Assembly (NCBI GenBank): GCA_963920575.1
Contig: OY986973.1
Location: forward strand, 6,365,054-6,429,053
Length of the DNA stretch: 64,000 bases
From: Narthecium ossifragum
Lineage: Eukaryota > Streptophyta > Magnoliopsida > Dioscoreales > Nartheciaceae
Direction: 5' to 3'
The position numbers were made by a program, and so were the translations under genes. The notes under the pieces are model-generated. The model had not been told where the DNA came from, ran no database searches, and saw nothing but the letters and a program-made list of their open reading frames with translations. Of the stretch, positions 11,881 to 22,900 are shown in pieces (positions within the stretch are counted from its first letter, which is position 1; every line of letters begins with the position of its first letter).

Positions 11881-14464
11881 TGTGAGGGCCCGTCCCCCAG
11901 ACCTGACTTGACCACGTGGGTCGAGAGCCGGTTTCCTGTTGGTTTGGTTCCGCGTCGGGCACGATCGGGTGATCGTGTGGCGGTTTGGACCCAGGGGCAT
12001 TTTGGTAAATATGCCCCATGGTGGTCGGTTTCACACCCGCGTTGCACCCACGGCCTTGGACTGATGTATGTGGTTGTTTAGAATGGTTAGGTGGACCCAG
12101 GATCGGAAGATCCCAGCTCGGGCGCGCTGAAGCTTGCTTCTGGGCAGCTTACGGCCCTTGAGCGATCGATCGGGCTCGTGAGCGAGTCGGTGGGCTTTTG
12201 ACCCGTTGGTTAGGTCCGGCCCGTTAGTGGCCTGTTAGTGGGGGCAGTTGGAGCAGTTGGCTCCAACTCACCTTTTTCCCCCTCTTCTCCTTCTTCCTCC
12301 TGTTCCTTCTTCTTTTCTCCTCCTGCCAACGTTCCTTCTCCTCTCTTCTCCCCTTCTCCTCCGGCTGGGCTAGAGCTTGGAGGGCTGAGCATTGCGGAGC
12401 GGATCTTCACGGCACGACTGGCTGGGCGCGTGGAGGAACCTCACTGCTTGCCCAGGTAGGAGTTTCTACCTCGATCTCGCAATCGGGTTCTACTAGGTTA
12501 GGTTGTATGTGACTTTTTGCTGTGAAATACCTCGTAGAATGCTTGTAGCTCTTTGCATATGTGGTGTGCTTCTTTCCCTTGTATTCTTACACTGGGGATC
12601 TGGGTGTTTGTCGTTCGTTTCCCGTATTGTCGAAGCTTGGTCGGTTTTTGTCCATTTTCCACCTAGATAGGAGATTTCGAGATTTAACTGTCAAAAATGG
12701 GATTTCTTTACATCATTGGATTCCCCATAGTTAAATACACTTGCCTACAAAGTTTCATTGTTTTCAAACATGTTTTGATCCTTGAAAACCTAGAAATAGG
12801 ATTTCTGGCATGTTGCGTCGCGAGCTCGACGGTCGATCGGTGCATCGACCGTCAGGCTCGACGGTCGATTGATGTATCGACCGCCAGGCTTTAATATGCT
12901 TACTCTGGGACTGACGGTCGACCGTCGCATCGTCCGTCAGGCTCTGTCGGGGTTTTGGCCTCCCACGGTCGATGGATCGATCGACCGTGGGACTTACCTC
13001 TTTTTCATCCCGCCTCACGATCGACCGTCGGATCGACCATCGCATCGTCCGTGAGGCTCTGTCTCGTTTTGGGCTCTCGACGGTCGATGGGCCGATCGAC
13101 CGTCGTCCATGTGGTTTTCTTTGCTTTGGCTCCACGGTCGACCGTAACATCCACCGTGGCCTCACGGTCGATGCACAGATCGACCGTCGTATCGACCGTG
13201 AGCGCCTGAACAGTGTTTTCTGGCTTTCTTTAATTGGCTTTCATTCATGTTAGATGCCCAATCATGTTGGGAAGTAAATATGATGGTTTTCACGGGATTT
13301 TCAAGGGATTCATATTGAGATAAGGAATTGAATCGGGCGTTTGCCTTCCGATGGATTTATGGATGGTTTTCGAGTATGATCAATCTTTAATACATGTTGG
13401 ATCGTAGTTCAATGCTTATTTGAATGCTTAGCCATTAGCTAGCTATGAGTGCTAGCTAATGGGAAGTTGTGGAACCTTAGCCTCTTGCCGGTGAGTGCCG
13501 AGGGCTATTGTATATCTGCTGAACTTATAACTGCTGATGTGACATATAGAGACATCTAGGATAGATGTTTGCCTAGGCTCATGCATTGTATGCATGAGAG
13601 GCATTTGAGGTTAGGCGAGCGATGGTTTGGGTCGCCGATTCGAGGCTCTCGGGTAGCTCGGATCTAGCCTTAGGACCGTGGATGGGTAGTTAGGAGTAGG
13701 GTGTGATTGTTTGATCAAGTCTCATGTCTTTTGAGGATTCACGCTAGTTGACTCTGATCATTGTTGAGGTTTAGAGGTCGGATTGTCTTCCGAAGCTAAG
13801 TTCTAAGGATGGGTATCGACGTCCCTGACATGGTCCCCAGGCAGTGGTTTCCTGCTGGGTAATGGTGATCCTACTGGTTCCGGTTCTTTCCTCCCAGCGT
13901 GTTGGTTGAGTTTCCCAGCGTGGTCGGTTGAGAATAGTAGGATCCCTTGGGGAGTCGACAGGGTTGTGGGACCCGAGACATTCGTTAGACTTGAGCTGGA
14001 AGACAACTCTGTTGTTGTTTTCCTCCTTTCAGTGTGCCGTAGAGTAGAACCCTATTGAGCTTATCGCTCATTCCTACCCGGGCTGCGTTTGCAGGTGCAG
14101 GCGGCAGTTCTTCGTCCGTGGAGCCGGCGGGATCTGCCTTTGGCGGCACGAGTACCTCCAGAGGCGTCTGAGGTTTTGTTGGAGGATATGACTGTTGTAC
14201 CTTTTTGATTTATATATATGCATGTTGTAAACCTTTGAGGAGTTTTGGGAATCTTGAATCATATCTGTACCTTGGAGGATTTTTGTATCAAATATTGAAC
14301 AGTACAACTTGATGTTATATGAATTAAATATCTGTTTTCCTCTGGATTATAAATTGTTTAAATTTATCCGTCTTTCCGCATTTGTATCGCGCCAATCCAA
14401 GATGAATAGCGATAGGAACCCTCACGCCCCGCCCTGGATGGATTTTCTGGGTCGAGGTGTGACA
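11881..14464 (+). mobile_element. Solo LTR (LTR family 2) inside the viral coat-protein gene
   Basis: It starts TGTGAGGGCC at 11881 and ends GTGTGACA at 14464. ATGTT is duplicated at 11876-11880 and 14465-14469. No internal domain. A truncated reverse-orientation copy lies at 20599-22900. The terminal ~45 bp are self-complementary (ACGCCCCG against the GGTCGAGGTGTGA end). Confidence 0.85.
12815..13205. repeat. Array of CGGTCGAT...ATCGACCG palindromes in LTR family 2
   Basis: At least seven imperfect palindromes built from ACGGTCGA and TCGACCGT arms with 4-10 bp loops, spaced 30-70 bp apart. The sister copy is at about 21850-22195. Confidence 0.75.
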
Positions 14465-15522
14465 ATGTTAGGGTCAGTATTACCATATCCTTTAGAAATA
14501 GTAGCATACATCAACATACGATGTGCCATATTATTTATCTGGTGATCACTCATACCATCTATGTTCCATTCATAGATATTCCTACCAGAGTAATCTTGCT
14601 GAATAAAAGTTTCATTTTCTTCATATAAAACATCCAAAGGAGATGGTCGTTTATAATAAAAATTTTCAAGATTAAGAGGTCTATGTTCAACCTTAGTAAT
14701 TTGTTGAAACTGTTGTTCAGCTTCAAGAATCCCATTTATAGATTCACCTTCAGATTGATTATCAGAAGAGTTAGATTCAGTATCAACTGTAGTTATATCC
14801 TTATTAAGGACTTGAATACGAGTTTGATTCAATTGTTTACTAAGAGATCCGATTACCTCTTCTTTAAATTCTTTTTCAAATTTAAACCCAGAGATTTCTG
14901 GACTTGGTTTTATAAATGGTTTAGCCTGTTTTATAGCCTTTTCTTTAGCTATTGAAAGATTTGGGACCAATGATTCTAACTTATCCACAAGTTTTTCAAC
15001 TGTTTTCTCGATACGAGTTAACTGTTGCCCAATAACTTGTAAGTAAACATTAGAATAATTATTTTGTTTAAAGAGTCTATTAATCTCTTTTAAGGTTTCA
15101 TGAGTAGTTTCTATAGGCTTTATAAAAGCCGTTGCTTCAAGATTAGAAGTAGAGACTCCATCTAATTTAAGGGAATCTGTCGGAGGATACAGAGATCTCT
15201 TTTGAGTGCCGCTGCTTGTTCTCCAGAACTTAAAATGTTCTTCGATTACATTAATACTTGCAGGATTATTTTCCTCAATGATTTTATCAATAATTTTGTT
15301 GATTTCAGATTCTTTTTCATCAACATAATGATTTAAGAACCAATGAACAAAGAATTGAATCTGATTTTTAGATTCTAATTCACTATAATATAGTTCTTTG
15401 TAATGCTTTCTTTGACCCTCATTAAAGGTTGAGAAGAACCAATCACGAAATTGTTTGTTATAAAGCTCTTGAAATTCCTTATTAAGGTATTTCCTGAGGG
15501 GACTATGAGGTCTAAAATCCAT
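14465..15522 (-). pseudogene. Pararetrovirus polyprotein: region upstream of and into coat protein
   Basis: The frame begins directly after a TAA (15523-15525) in the same reading frame as the segment at 15523-15921. It is lysine/glutamate-rich with predicted coiled coil around IGQQLTRIEKTVEKLVDKL. It ends at the solo LTR where the coat-protein domain begins. The open frame appears to run on to 14422, but those last codons are LTR sequence. Confidence 0.65.
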
Positions 15523-16501
15523 TTACAACTGGAAACTCATTTCCGAATCTGTATTAGATCTCTTTTCATAAATCCCATGAGGAATTTGAGATTCAGAAAT
15601 TCTAATAGCCTGAACCGGAGTTCCTTCTCTAGACACAGATTTTCTAGAAGAAGTAGTAACATCAGTAAATTTAATAGTCCTATTAGGATCAAAAGTTATA
15701 GTAACTTCTCCATCATCAGTTTGAGAAATCTGATCAATTTGTTGATTAACAATTGGTCTAGGAGGGACAACATTAGGTATTATCCAGTTATTTGGAAAAT
15801 TAACTTCTTTCCATTTAATCTGTCTATTGGTAGCAATACGTGAAGACAGTAAATTAGTTTCAATTAAAACTGTTTTTCCCGGAGGGGTAAATTGTTTAAC
15901 TCTAGGAGCTAAAGGTACCAAGGACCTTATAATGGATTCTATAGACTATGGCAATAGTCTCAGATCCAGGCAAAAATTCATAGCGATGAGTCTTAATATT
16001 AAGACTAGTGGCTTCTAATATATTAGGGTCGGTCAGGGACAAACTTAAGTTCGGATAAACATTAAAATAAACAGGTCCATGACTAAGGCTCGTTTCCATA
16101 ATTCCCATGAGGGATTGCGGCCAATTTAAACATCTAGCATCTCTCATGCATGAGAGAATAGAAGCATTTAAACCCTGAAGGGTGAGTGGTTTATAAGCCA
16201 CCTGAATTAATCCTATGTGGATATAATTATATTTATCCATAAATGGATCTAAATCTTCTTCAGAGAGAAGTTTAATAGTCTGATCTTCTTGATCGACAGT
16301 CACAGTCTTTTCGACAGTTTTAATCGCTATCAGCGACTTCAGATCTAAAAATCCAATTTTATAGATATCCTTATTTGGAACATCGGGGATTGCCCAGTTA
16401 TTAAAGGCTTCTAATTCGGAAGGAAATTCTGCCAATTGGGCATTCTTTAATTTCTTATCTTTTTTAGAATTAATTTTTCTAAGGGCAGTGGATGTAGCCA
16501 T
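15523..16501 (-). pseudogene. Pararetrovirus movement protein, frameshifted
   Basis: The start codon is at 16499-16501, 60 bases from the viral end, as expected for the first gene. The first frame (16501-15902) has the 30K-type movement-protein core: an IHIGLIQVAYKPLT block, ARCLNWPQSL, and a SLSHGPVYFNVYPN-like block shared with badna- and caulimoviruses. Near 15.92 kb the frame shifts into 15921-15523, which continues the domain and a Ser/Thr-rich linker before the TAA at 15523. The protein would form tubules at plasmodesmata to move virus between cells. Confidence 0.75.
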
Positions 16502-16561
16502 AATTCTAGTGGTATGCAGATATGGTCGATAAGAAAGATGTACGCAAAAGAAAATAAGTTT

Positions 16562-16862
16562 TATATATGTATATATATATATTATATATAATTATTATAT
16601 ATATGTATATATATTATATTTTATATATTATATCTATATTATATTATATTATTTATATATTATATTTATATTATTTATACATTATAATATATATATAATT
16701 ATTATATATGTATATATATTATATTAATATATACATATATAATACTATATATACTATATATATAGTATTATATATATGTATGTGTGTGTGTATATACATA
16801 TATATATAATACTATATTATATATTATTATATATATTAATATATTATATACACATATATATA
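16562..16862. repeat. TA-rich simple repeat
   Basis: About 300 bp of TATATA/ATTATA permutations between the viral end and the unique part of the MITE. It includes the right copy of the 38-bp direct repeat (16623-16660). Confidence 0.85.
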
Positions 16863-17637
16863 ATCCGAATCACTAATCATATTATTTATGCTGATGTGGC
16901 AGAGAGTGTATGTAGAATAATACTATTTTAAGATTTAGGGAATGGGTTTTGGTTCCCTAAATATAGGGAACCAAGTTGGTTTTAGGGAATGGGATAGAGA
17001 ATGACTATAGAGATAGGGAATCTGTTGGATGACAAATTTTAATCATATTCCTTATATATAGGGATAGAGAATGGAATAGGGAACATGTTGATAATGCTCT
17101 TATAGGAATTTACACTTATCCCTTGCCCAAGAGCGTTAAGATAAATTAGTTCAAATATTTGAAATTTGAACTTCGAATAGATCTTTAACTCCACCCGAGA
17201 CAAAAGATATGCACACATATCTAAACTCAGATATGAGTTTGAAATTTGAGTAGATCAAATCTAAACTCCACATATCTTCTCAAACCGACCTAAATAAAAG
17301 TGTGCATACCTACGTCCAAGCCTTCCATCAGCATTATAAGATGTGACATGGCATCATATAATTGGAGACTTGGAGTAGGGTTTAGCTTAAGAAAAAGTTC
17401 CGAGGGAGCAACATAAAATAGGGTGTAGGTTAACAAAAAATTCCGAGGGAACAACATCCATATATCCCAACAAATTGGATCTCCTCTCAGCCCTCCTACG
17501 CACACGTGTTGTGCAAAGTATTAAAAAATAATAAATGAGGAGATTTGATTTCATCTCAAACCGCGACTCTCTCAGCCGTAAGAATCAAGCGAACGACTTT
17601 TCAAATTTCGGAAATCCCGCTTAACCTCTCCTAACAC

Positions 17638-17650
17638 CTATAAATAGAGG
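17638..17650 (+). promoter_or_regulatory. LTR family 1 TATA box
   Basis: CTATAAATAGAGG, also present in the related LTR at 25916, followed in both by GGAGG and GGTTGAAGAA-type sequence. Its conservation in two copies supports a promoter role. Confidence 0.5.
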
Positions 17651-18166
17651 AGGAGGGGGGTGAATGGAGGCTAATAGATAGAAGGTTGAAGAAGGCCTGA
17701 AAGAGGCTTGGAGAGGAAGGAAATTTATTTCCTTGAAGACGCCGAGAGATAGAAGAAGGAAATTTATTTCCTTGAAGATCGTGCCATCAAACCAAAAGTC
17801 CAAAGCAAGAGATTCAAGGGTTCTTCATCGGCAACGAAGGTGCGGGTTGAAGGCTTAAGCCTTCACCCAATATCCTTCTTATTTCCTTTCTTCTTCCTCT
17901 TCTTATTTTTTCATTTTGGATGTAACGAGATTTTAAGGCCCGAATCCTTAATCAGGGGTTTTCCCTTTTGGGTTGTAATTGATGGGTTGCCAATCTCATC
18001 ATCGGTATGCAGTTCCCAAAGAAAAGAGGATCTGCAGCTTGTGATGATGTTGGGAACTCAGGAGTGTTGTTCCCGCAAATCCCACCATGTAATTCAAACT
18101 TTTGATCACAATAAAATTAACAAATCTCGTTCCCCCGAGATCTCGATTTTATTGTCGAACAGACCC

Positions 18167-19279
18167 TCAAACTTTTCATCTTTGCCTCTTTATCTTCAAG
18201 AGCCTTTTTCAGATCTTCAATTTGTTTCTATAGATTTACACCATCGAATGTGATTGGTGATGTCAACATAGGATACATTTTATGTGTGTCAACTATGGGT
18301 CCGTTTGGCACCTGGGGATCCCGACAGATCTGCGGGATCCGCGCATCCGCGGTGTGGGATCCGGTGTTTGGATCTCGCGCGGATCCCGGAAAAATTTTCG
18401 ACGTCAGCTCAATTCGAGCGGACACCGGGGGTGGAATCCGCGCATGCGGATTCCGTCCCATGGATACCGCGGGTACCGCGGATCCCGCGGTGTCCAAACG
18501 TACCCTATGTCATTTGCAATCTTGATCTCATCTTTCAATTCCTTATTCTCCCTCACCAAATCATCATTCGCCAACACCAATGCATCTCTTTCAGTGCTCA
18601 CATTCTTCATTTCATTCCTCAGCCTCACCATGCCACCCTCTAGCTCAGCAATTCTTGTCTTCATAGACTCTTTCTCAACATTTGCAATTTCAATATCCTC
18701 AACCACATTCGGAGATTGGCATTCCTAGTAACAAGCTCTTCATTTCTCAGCTTTAGAGAATGTACCTCAACAGTTGTAGCAACAAGGTCCTTTTCTAGGC
18801 TTTCAATTTTGCCTTCCAAATCATCGACCGTAGCATTTTGAGGTTGTTTTTGTGGCTGCTCTTTTGGAATATTTATGGATAGTGGATAGTGAATATTCAT
18901 AAATAGTGGATAATGGAGTTTTAAGTGACACTTGTATTTCCATTTCTTCATGAACATGTGCTTCTGTGTCTTCAACACTGGCATTTTCATTAAAGAAGGT
19001 TTGTTCCTCATGTGATGAGCTTGTAGTAGAGACATACCCTTCTTCATTATCAACTTCCTTAGGCCTTTCAGTATCATTTGTTTCTTCTTCTTCACTATTA
19101 TTTCCCTCATCTCTTGTTTCTTCTCCGGTACCGTCTTCAACACCCTCTTCATTGTCTTCAGCTCCCTCTTCATCATCACCTCCTCCTTCCTCCTCTTTCT
19201 TCTCCCCTTCCTTCTCTTCTTCTTCATCCTCACTATCCTCAGGAAAGGTTCCAAAACTTCTTATCTCATGTAAAGTCAT
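18167..19279 (-). pseudogene. Ulp1-type transposon gene: acidic and coiled-coil middle part
   Basis: From 19279 the frame is a Glu/Asp-rich low-complexity segment (about 75 residues). It is followed by a block containing the CACTATCCA words and then coiled coil (LEGKIESLEKDLVATTVEVHSL, continuing in another frame as IAELEGGMVRLRNEMKNV to about 18510). A GC-rich MITE at 18298-18504 and then the solo LTR (from 18161 leftward) interrupt it. It continues at 5383-4946. No catalytic motif here. Confidence 0.5.
18298..18504. mobile_element. Small GC-rich MITE-like element
   Basis: Termini GGTCCGTTTGG (18298) and CCAAACGTACC (to 18504) are inverted. CTATG occurs on both sides (18293-18297, 18505-18509). 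The interior is full of GGATCCCG/CGCGGATCC words and is far more GC-rich than its surroundings. The superfamily is not certain. Confidence 0.55.
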
Positions 19280-19689
19280 ATGTAATTCTCCTGGCTTGAT
19301 TTGTGAAAATTATTGTTAAAATTGTAACGATTAGCATAATGAGCTGAATTTGAAGCGTGGAGAGTGTATAGTGAACAACAATGCATATTTCTGCTCACCT
19401 TTCTACTAGGTAGGTAAGTGATGTTGGAGGGGAAGATGTTGTAGCCACCATTGTATATGTTCCACTTGAGACATCATGGAACCTGGTGTTCTTGGCTCTT
19501 GACAGGCTCAGGCACTGTTGTGTGCTCTAAAAATTAGTACTGCAAAAATGGTGAAGAAGTTGTCAACATTTAGAAGCTATTTATATCTATAATTATACAT
19601 GAATTGACAAAATTATATGGGATATATTCATACCGGTAATAGAGCAACACAACCCGTCACCCTTCTAGGCTACTCACCTTTTCCCCGCA
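19280..19689. other. Probable intron of the Ulp1-type gene
   Basis: AT-rich sequence between two coding pieces on the minus strand. No other feature seen. Confidence 0.35.
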
Positions 19690-20274
19690 ATGAAGTCATG
19701 AGATTGTCTATAATCATCTGACACCAAACAGACCTCTTCATCTTGTGTAGGTCTTCAACATACTCCACAAATCCCAACGCTAATGTCTACCCCGAAGTCG
19801 GGAAAAAAAGCGATCCAAGAAGGATGAGAACCAATAGTATGATGTCGTCATATATGTCTCTATTTGTTTCACCAGAGAACAGATTGACAATCTTATCTTT
19901 CATCATCTTCATTGTAATCTTAGACATGTCCTTGAAATGTCTATCCATGAACTTCGAGGGTTTCCTTTACGGTTCTTTGTTGACTTTAATAGGCTCTTTG
20001 TCGTCCTCTACTCCAAAAATATATTTAACATCTGTCTTCCGCAAACAACAATCCACACTTTTGTGCCATTTGCATGTGTGACCTTTCCATCATGAACTAC
20101 TTCTATCAACACGAAGAAAGGGGTCCTATGCAAGACTTGCCAATGTTGCTCCTTGAAGTTGTGCTTTATTGAATTCACAATATTTACAACTGTTATGATA
20201 GTGGATCTATATTGTGGTTGTTTCTCCATCATGCAAAAAAACCAAAAACAAATTGCATTCAAGTCAAAAACCAC
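19690..20274 (-). pseudogene. Ulp1-type transposon gene: N-terminal domain
   Basis: Minus-strand frames around 20081-19690 give a LLGSLFFPTSG-like block followed by a YVEDLHKMKRSVWCQMII block. These are typical of the domain that precedes the peptidase in plant transposon Ulp1 proteins (from memory of that family). Stops and frame changes are present. The inner MULE at 20393 starts just upstream. Confidence 0.45.
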
Positions 20275-20382
20275 TATCCACTATCCACATAAATATGCAT
20301 GTGTACTTAAGTAATGAAGTCACAAAATAATGACTTTGAAGCTAAAAATCAATATCCACTATCCACATAAATATGCATGTCT
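20255..20382. repeat. Left part of the ~72-bp tandem repeat
   Basis: Two units containing ACTATCCACATAAATATGCA. The array continues at 28040 after the inner MULE. Confidence 0.7.
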
Positions 20383-20392
20383 ATTTAAAGAA

Positions 20393-20598
20393 GGCTAAAT
20401 TACGCTTTTGGTACCTATAAAATTTTGGATATACCACTTTAGTACATCTAGTTTTATAATTATGTTTTTAATACTTATACTATTAAAACCGCTTCGTTTT
20501 GGTCTGACCGTTTAACATGGTCATTTTTTAAAACGACAAACCGGTCACGTGACTGGCTTTGCCACCTCATCACCATTTCTAATATCTAATATCTCTTC
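20393..20598 (+). repeat. Left terminal inverted repeat of inner MULE
   Basis: Pairs with 27820-28029 in inverse orientation, including the inner landmark TTTGCCACCTCATC. Contains the G-box palindrome CCGGTCACGTGACTGG (20541-20556). Confidence 0.7.
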
Positions 20599-22900
20599 TG
20601 TCACACCCCGGCCCAGAAAACTCATCTAGGACGGGGCGTGAGGGTTCCTATCACTACTCATCTTCAATTGGTGCGATACAAATGCGGAAAGACGGATAAA
20701 TTTAAACAACTTATAATCCAGAGGTAAACAGATATTCAATTTATATAACATCAGTTGTACTATTCAAAATTTGATACAAAAGTCCTCCAAAGATAGATAT
20801 GATACATAATCCCAGAAGTCCTCGAAAGTTTACAACATATACATATTATCAAAAAGGTACAACAGCTTTATCCTCCAGCAAAACCTCAAGCGCCTCTGGA
20901 TGTACTCACGCCGCCAAAGGCCGATCCCGCCGGCTCCACAGACGAAGAACTGCCGCATGCACCTGCAAACGCAGCCCGGGTAGGAGTGAGCGATAAGCTC
21001 AGTAGGGTTCTACTCTACGGCACACTGAAAGGAGGAAAACAACAACAGCGTTGCCTTCCCGCTCAAGTCTAAGGGATGCCACGGGGTCCCACAACCCCTA
21101 TCGACTCCCCAAGGGATCCTACTCTTCTCAACCGACCACGCTGGGAACATCAACCAACACGCTGGGAGGAGAGAACCAGAATCAGTAGGAACACCATTAC
21201 CCAGCAGAAAACCACTGCCTCGGGACCAAGTCGGGGACATCGACACCCATCCTTAAGACTTAGCCTTGGAAGACAACACGACCTCTAAACCTCAAACACT
21301 GATCAGAGTCAACTATCGCATATCCTCAAAAGACATGAGATTCTGATAAAACAATCACACCCTAAACCTGACTACGTAGCCACGATCCTAAGGCTAGATC
21401 CGAGCTACCCGAGAGCCTCGGATCGGCGACCCAAACCATCGCCCGCCTAACCTCATATGCCTCTAATGCACGCAATGCATGAGCCTAGGCAAACATCTAT
21501 CCTAGATGTCTCTACATGCCACATCATCAGTTATAAGTTCAACAGATATACAATAGCCCTCGGCATTCGCCGGCAAGAGGCTAAGGTTCCACAATTCCTC
21601 ATTAGCTAGCACTCATAGCTAGTTAATGGTTAGGCAATCAACTAAGCATTTAACTACACCCAAACATGTATTAAATGCAAACGAAACCATAGGTTTGCCC
21701 GAAAAGGGAAATTACTCGAATTGATCCTAAAACTCGATAGAAATCATTTGAAAACCCCATAAAATCCACATACATGCTTCCCAACATGTTTAGATATTAA
21801 TCACAAATCAAATCCATCCAAGAAAGGCCAGAAAACCATGTTCAAGGGCCCACGGTCGATGCGACGGTCAATCCGATGGTCGACCGTGAGGCCACGGTCG
21901 ATGTCACGGTCGACCGTGAGGCCAAAACGAGGAAAACCACATGGATGACGGTCGATCGGCCCATCGACCGTGGGGAGCCCAAAACGAGACAGAGCCTCAC
22001 GGTCGATGTGACGGTCGATCCGACGGTCGACTGTGAGGCGGAATGAAAAAGGGAGAAAACCTACGGTCGATCGATCCATCAACCGTGGGAGGCCAAAATC
22101 CCGACAGAGCCTGACGGTCGATCCGACGGTCGACCGTCAGGCTCAGAAAGCGCAAATCAATACTTGACGGTCGATGCACCGATCGACCGTTGAGCCTTAG
22201 GCATAGTTCATCAGAACAGTGCCGGAAATCCAATTCTTTGGATTTCAAGGATCAAATCAAGTTGGAACTTAATGAGATTTTGCAAGCATGTGTAATTAAC
22301 AATGGGGAAGCTAAAAGAATGAAGAAATTCAGTTTTTGATGGTTAAATCTCCCATCTGGGTCAAAATGAACGAAAACCGACAAAACGGCGATAATACGGA
22401 AACCAACCGTTAGAATACCGAATTCGCAACGTAGGAATACGGGAAAGGAACTACATCACATGTGCAAGGAGCTACAAAGCATTCTAACATGTATTCCTAC
22501 AGCGAAAGTGCATAAAACCTATCCTAGGAGAACCCGATCCTAAGATCGAGGTAGAAACACCTACTTGAGCAAGTAGGGTAGCTCCTCCACGCGTCCAACC
22601 AGTCAAGCCGCCAAGATCCACGCTCCGAAAGCCGCGTCTCCGAGCCCTAGCTCAACCGAAGGAAAGAGAAGGAGAGAAAACGACAGGAGAAGAGAAGGAA
22701 AGAGAAGAAATGGACAGGGCTTATATAGAAAATCTGGATCTATCTCAGCCGCCCGATTCGATCTTTCCCGATCGGACGCACCCTAGAGATTCTAATCAAA
22801 CACATACATCAATCCAAAGCCGTGGGTGCAACGCGGGTGTGAATCCGACCACCAGAGGGCATATTTACCAAAATGCCCCGGGGTCCAAACCGCCACACGG
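20599..22900 (-). mobile_element. Truncated LTR (family 2), reverse orientation
   Basis: The reverse complement matches the solo LTR at 11881-14464 from its 3' end (TGTCACACCCCGG at 20599) to near its start. Similarity stops at about 22900, so the first ~120 bp are missing. No target duplication is left. The break lies exactly where the plant-mobile-domain reading frame is cut. Confidence 0.75.
21850..22195. repeat. Second copy of the CGGTCGAT/ATCGACCG palindrome array
   Basis: Same architecture as 12815-13205 but with diverged loops and spacers. Confidence 0.7.

Larger units (their letters stand above)
6705..16561 (-). mobile_element. Endogenous pararetrovirus (Caulimoviridae), decayed full-length copy
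   Basis: Minus-strand order: movement protein, coat protein, CCHC knuckle, aspartic protease, reverse transcriptase, RNase H, a second gene of unknown function, then promoter, poly(A) signal and initiator-tRNA primer site. There is no integrase and no LTR, which excludes a Gypsy element. Without the solo LTR at 11881-14464 it is about 7.27 kb, near one caulimovirid genome. It is broken by in-frame stops at 15523, 11335, 9949, 9736, 9577 and 7885, frameshifts near 15.92 kb and 7.56 kb, and the LTR insertion, so it cannot express a whole polyprotein. Insertion in TA repeats and the extra gene recall the endogenous florendoviruses; the genus is inferred, not shown. Confidence 0.85.
6486..17099. 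mobile_element. PIF/Harbinger (Tourist-like) MITE, swollen by a viral insertion
   Basis: The left terminus GAGCATTATCAGCA (from 6486) mirrors the right terminus TGTTGATAATGCTC (to 17099). The flanks are TTA at 6483-6485 and 17100-17102, the 3-bp duplication typical of PIF/Harbinger. Both ends continue with CCCTAT/ATAGGG words. Without the pararetrovirus it would be roughly 0.75 kb, partly TA repeats. No transposase is encoded. Confidence 0.75.
5389..18161 (+). mobile_element. Solo LTR (LTR family 1) carrying nested insertions
   Basis: It starts TGTAGACACC at 5389 and ends GTCGAACA at 18161. The 5-bp target duplication GACCC flanks it on both sides. Without its insertions (6486-17099 plus duplicated TTA) it is about 2.15 kb, close to the related LTR at 24980, which shares the TATA region and the 3' end. 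No internal domain, primer site or second LTR is present, so it is the product of LTR-LTR recombination. It lies inside the coiled-coil part of the Ulp1-type gene. Confidence 0.8.

Noticed and set aside
14422..14464. C-terminal 14 codons of the viral frame ending at 14422
   Set aside because: They are encoded by the end of the solo LTR, not by the virus.
6705..16561. Reading this block as a Ty3/Gypsy retrotransposon
   Set aside because: A movement protein is present, integrase and LTRs are absent, and the gene order and intergenic promoter/poly(A)/primer layout are pararetroviral.
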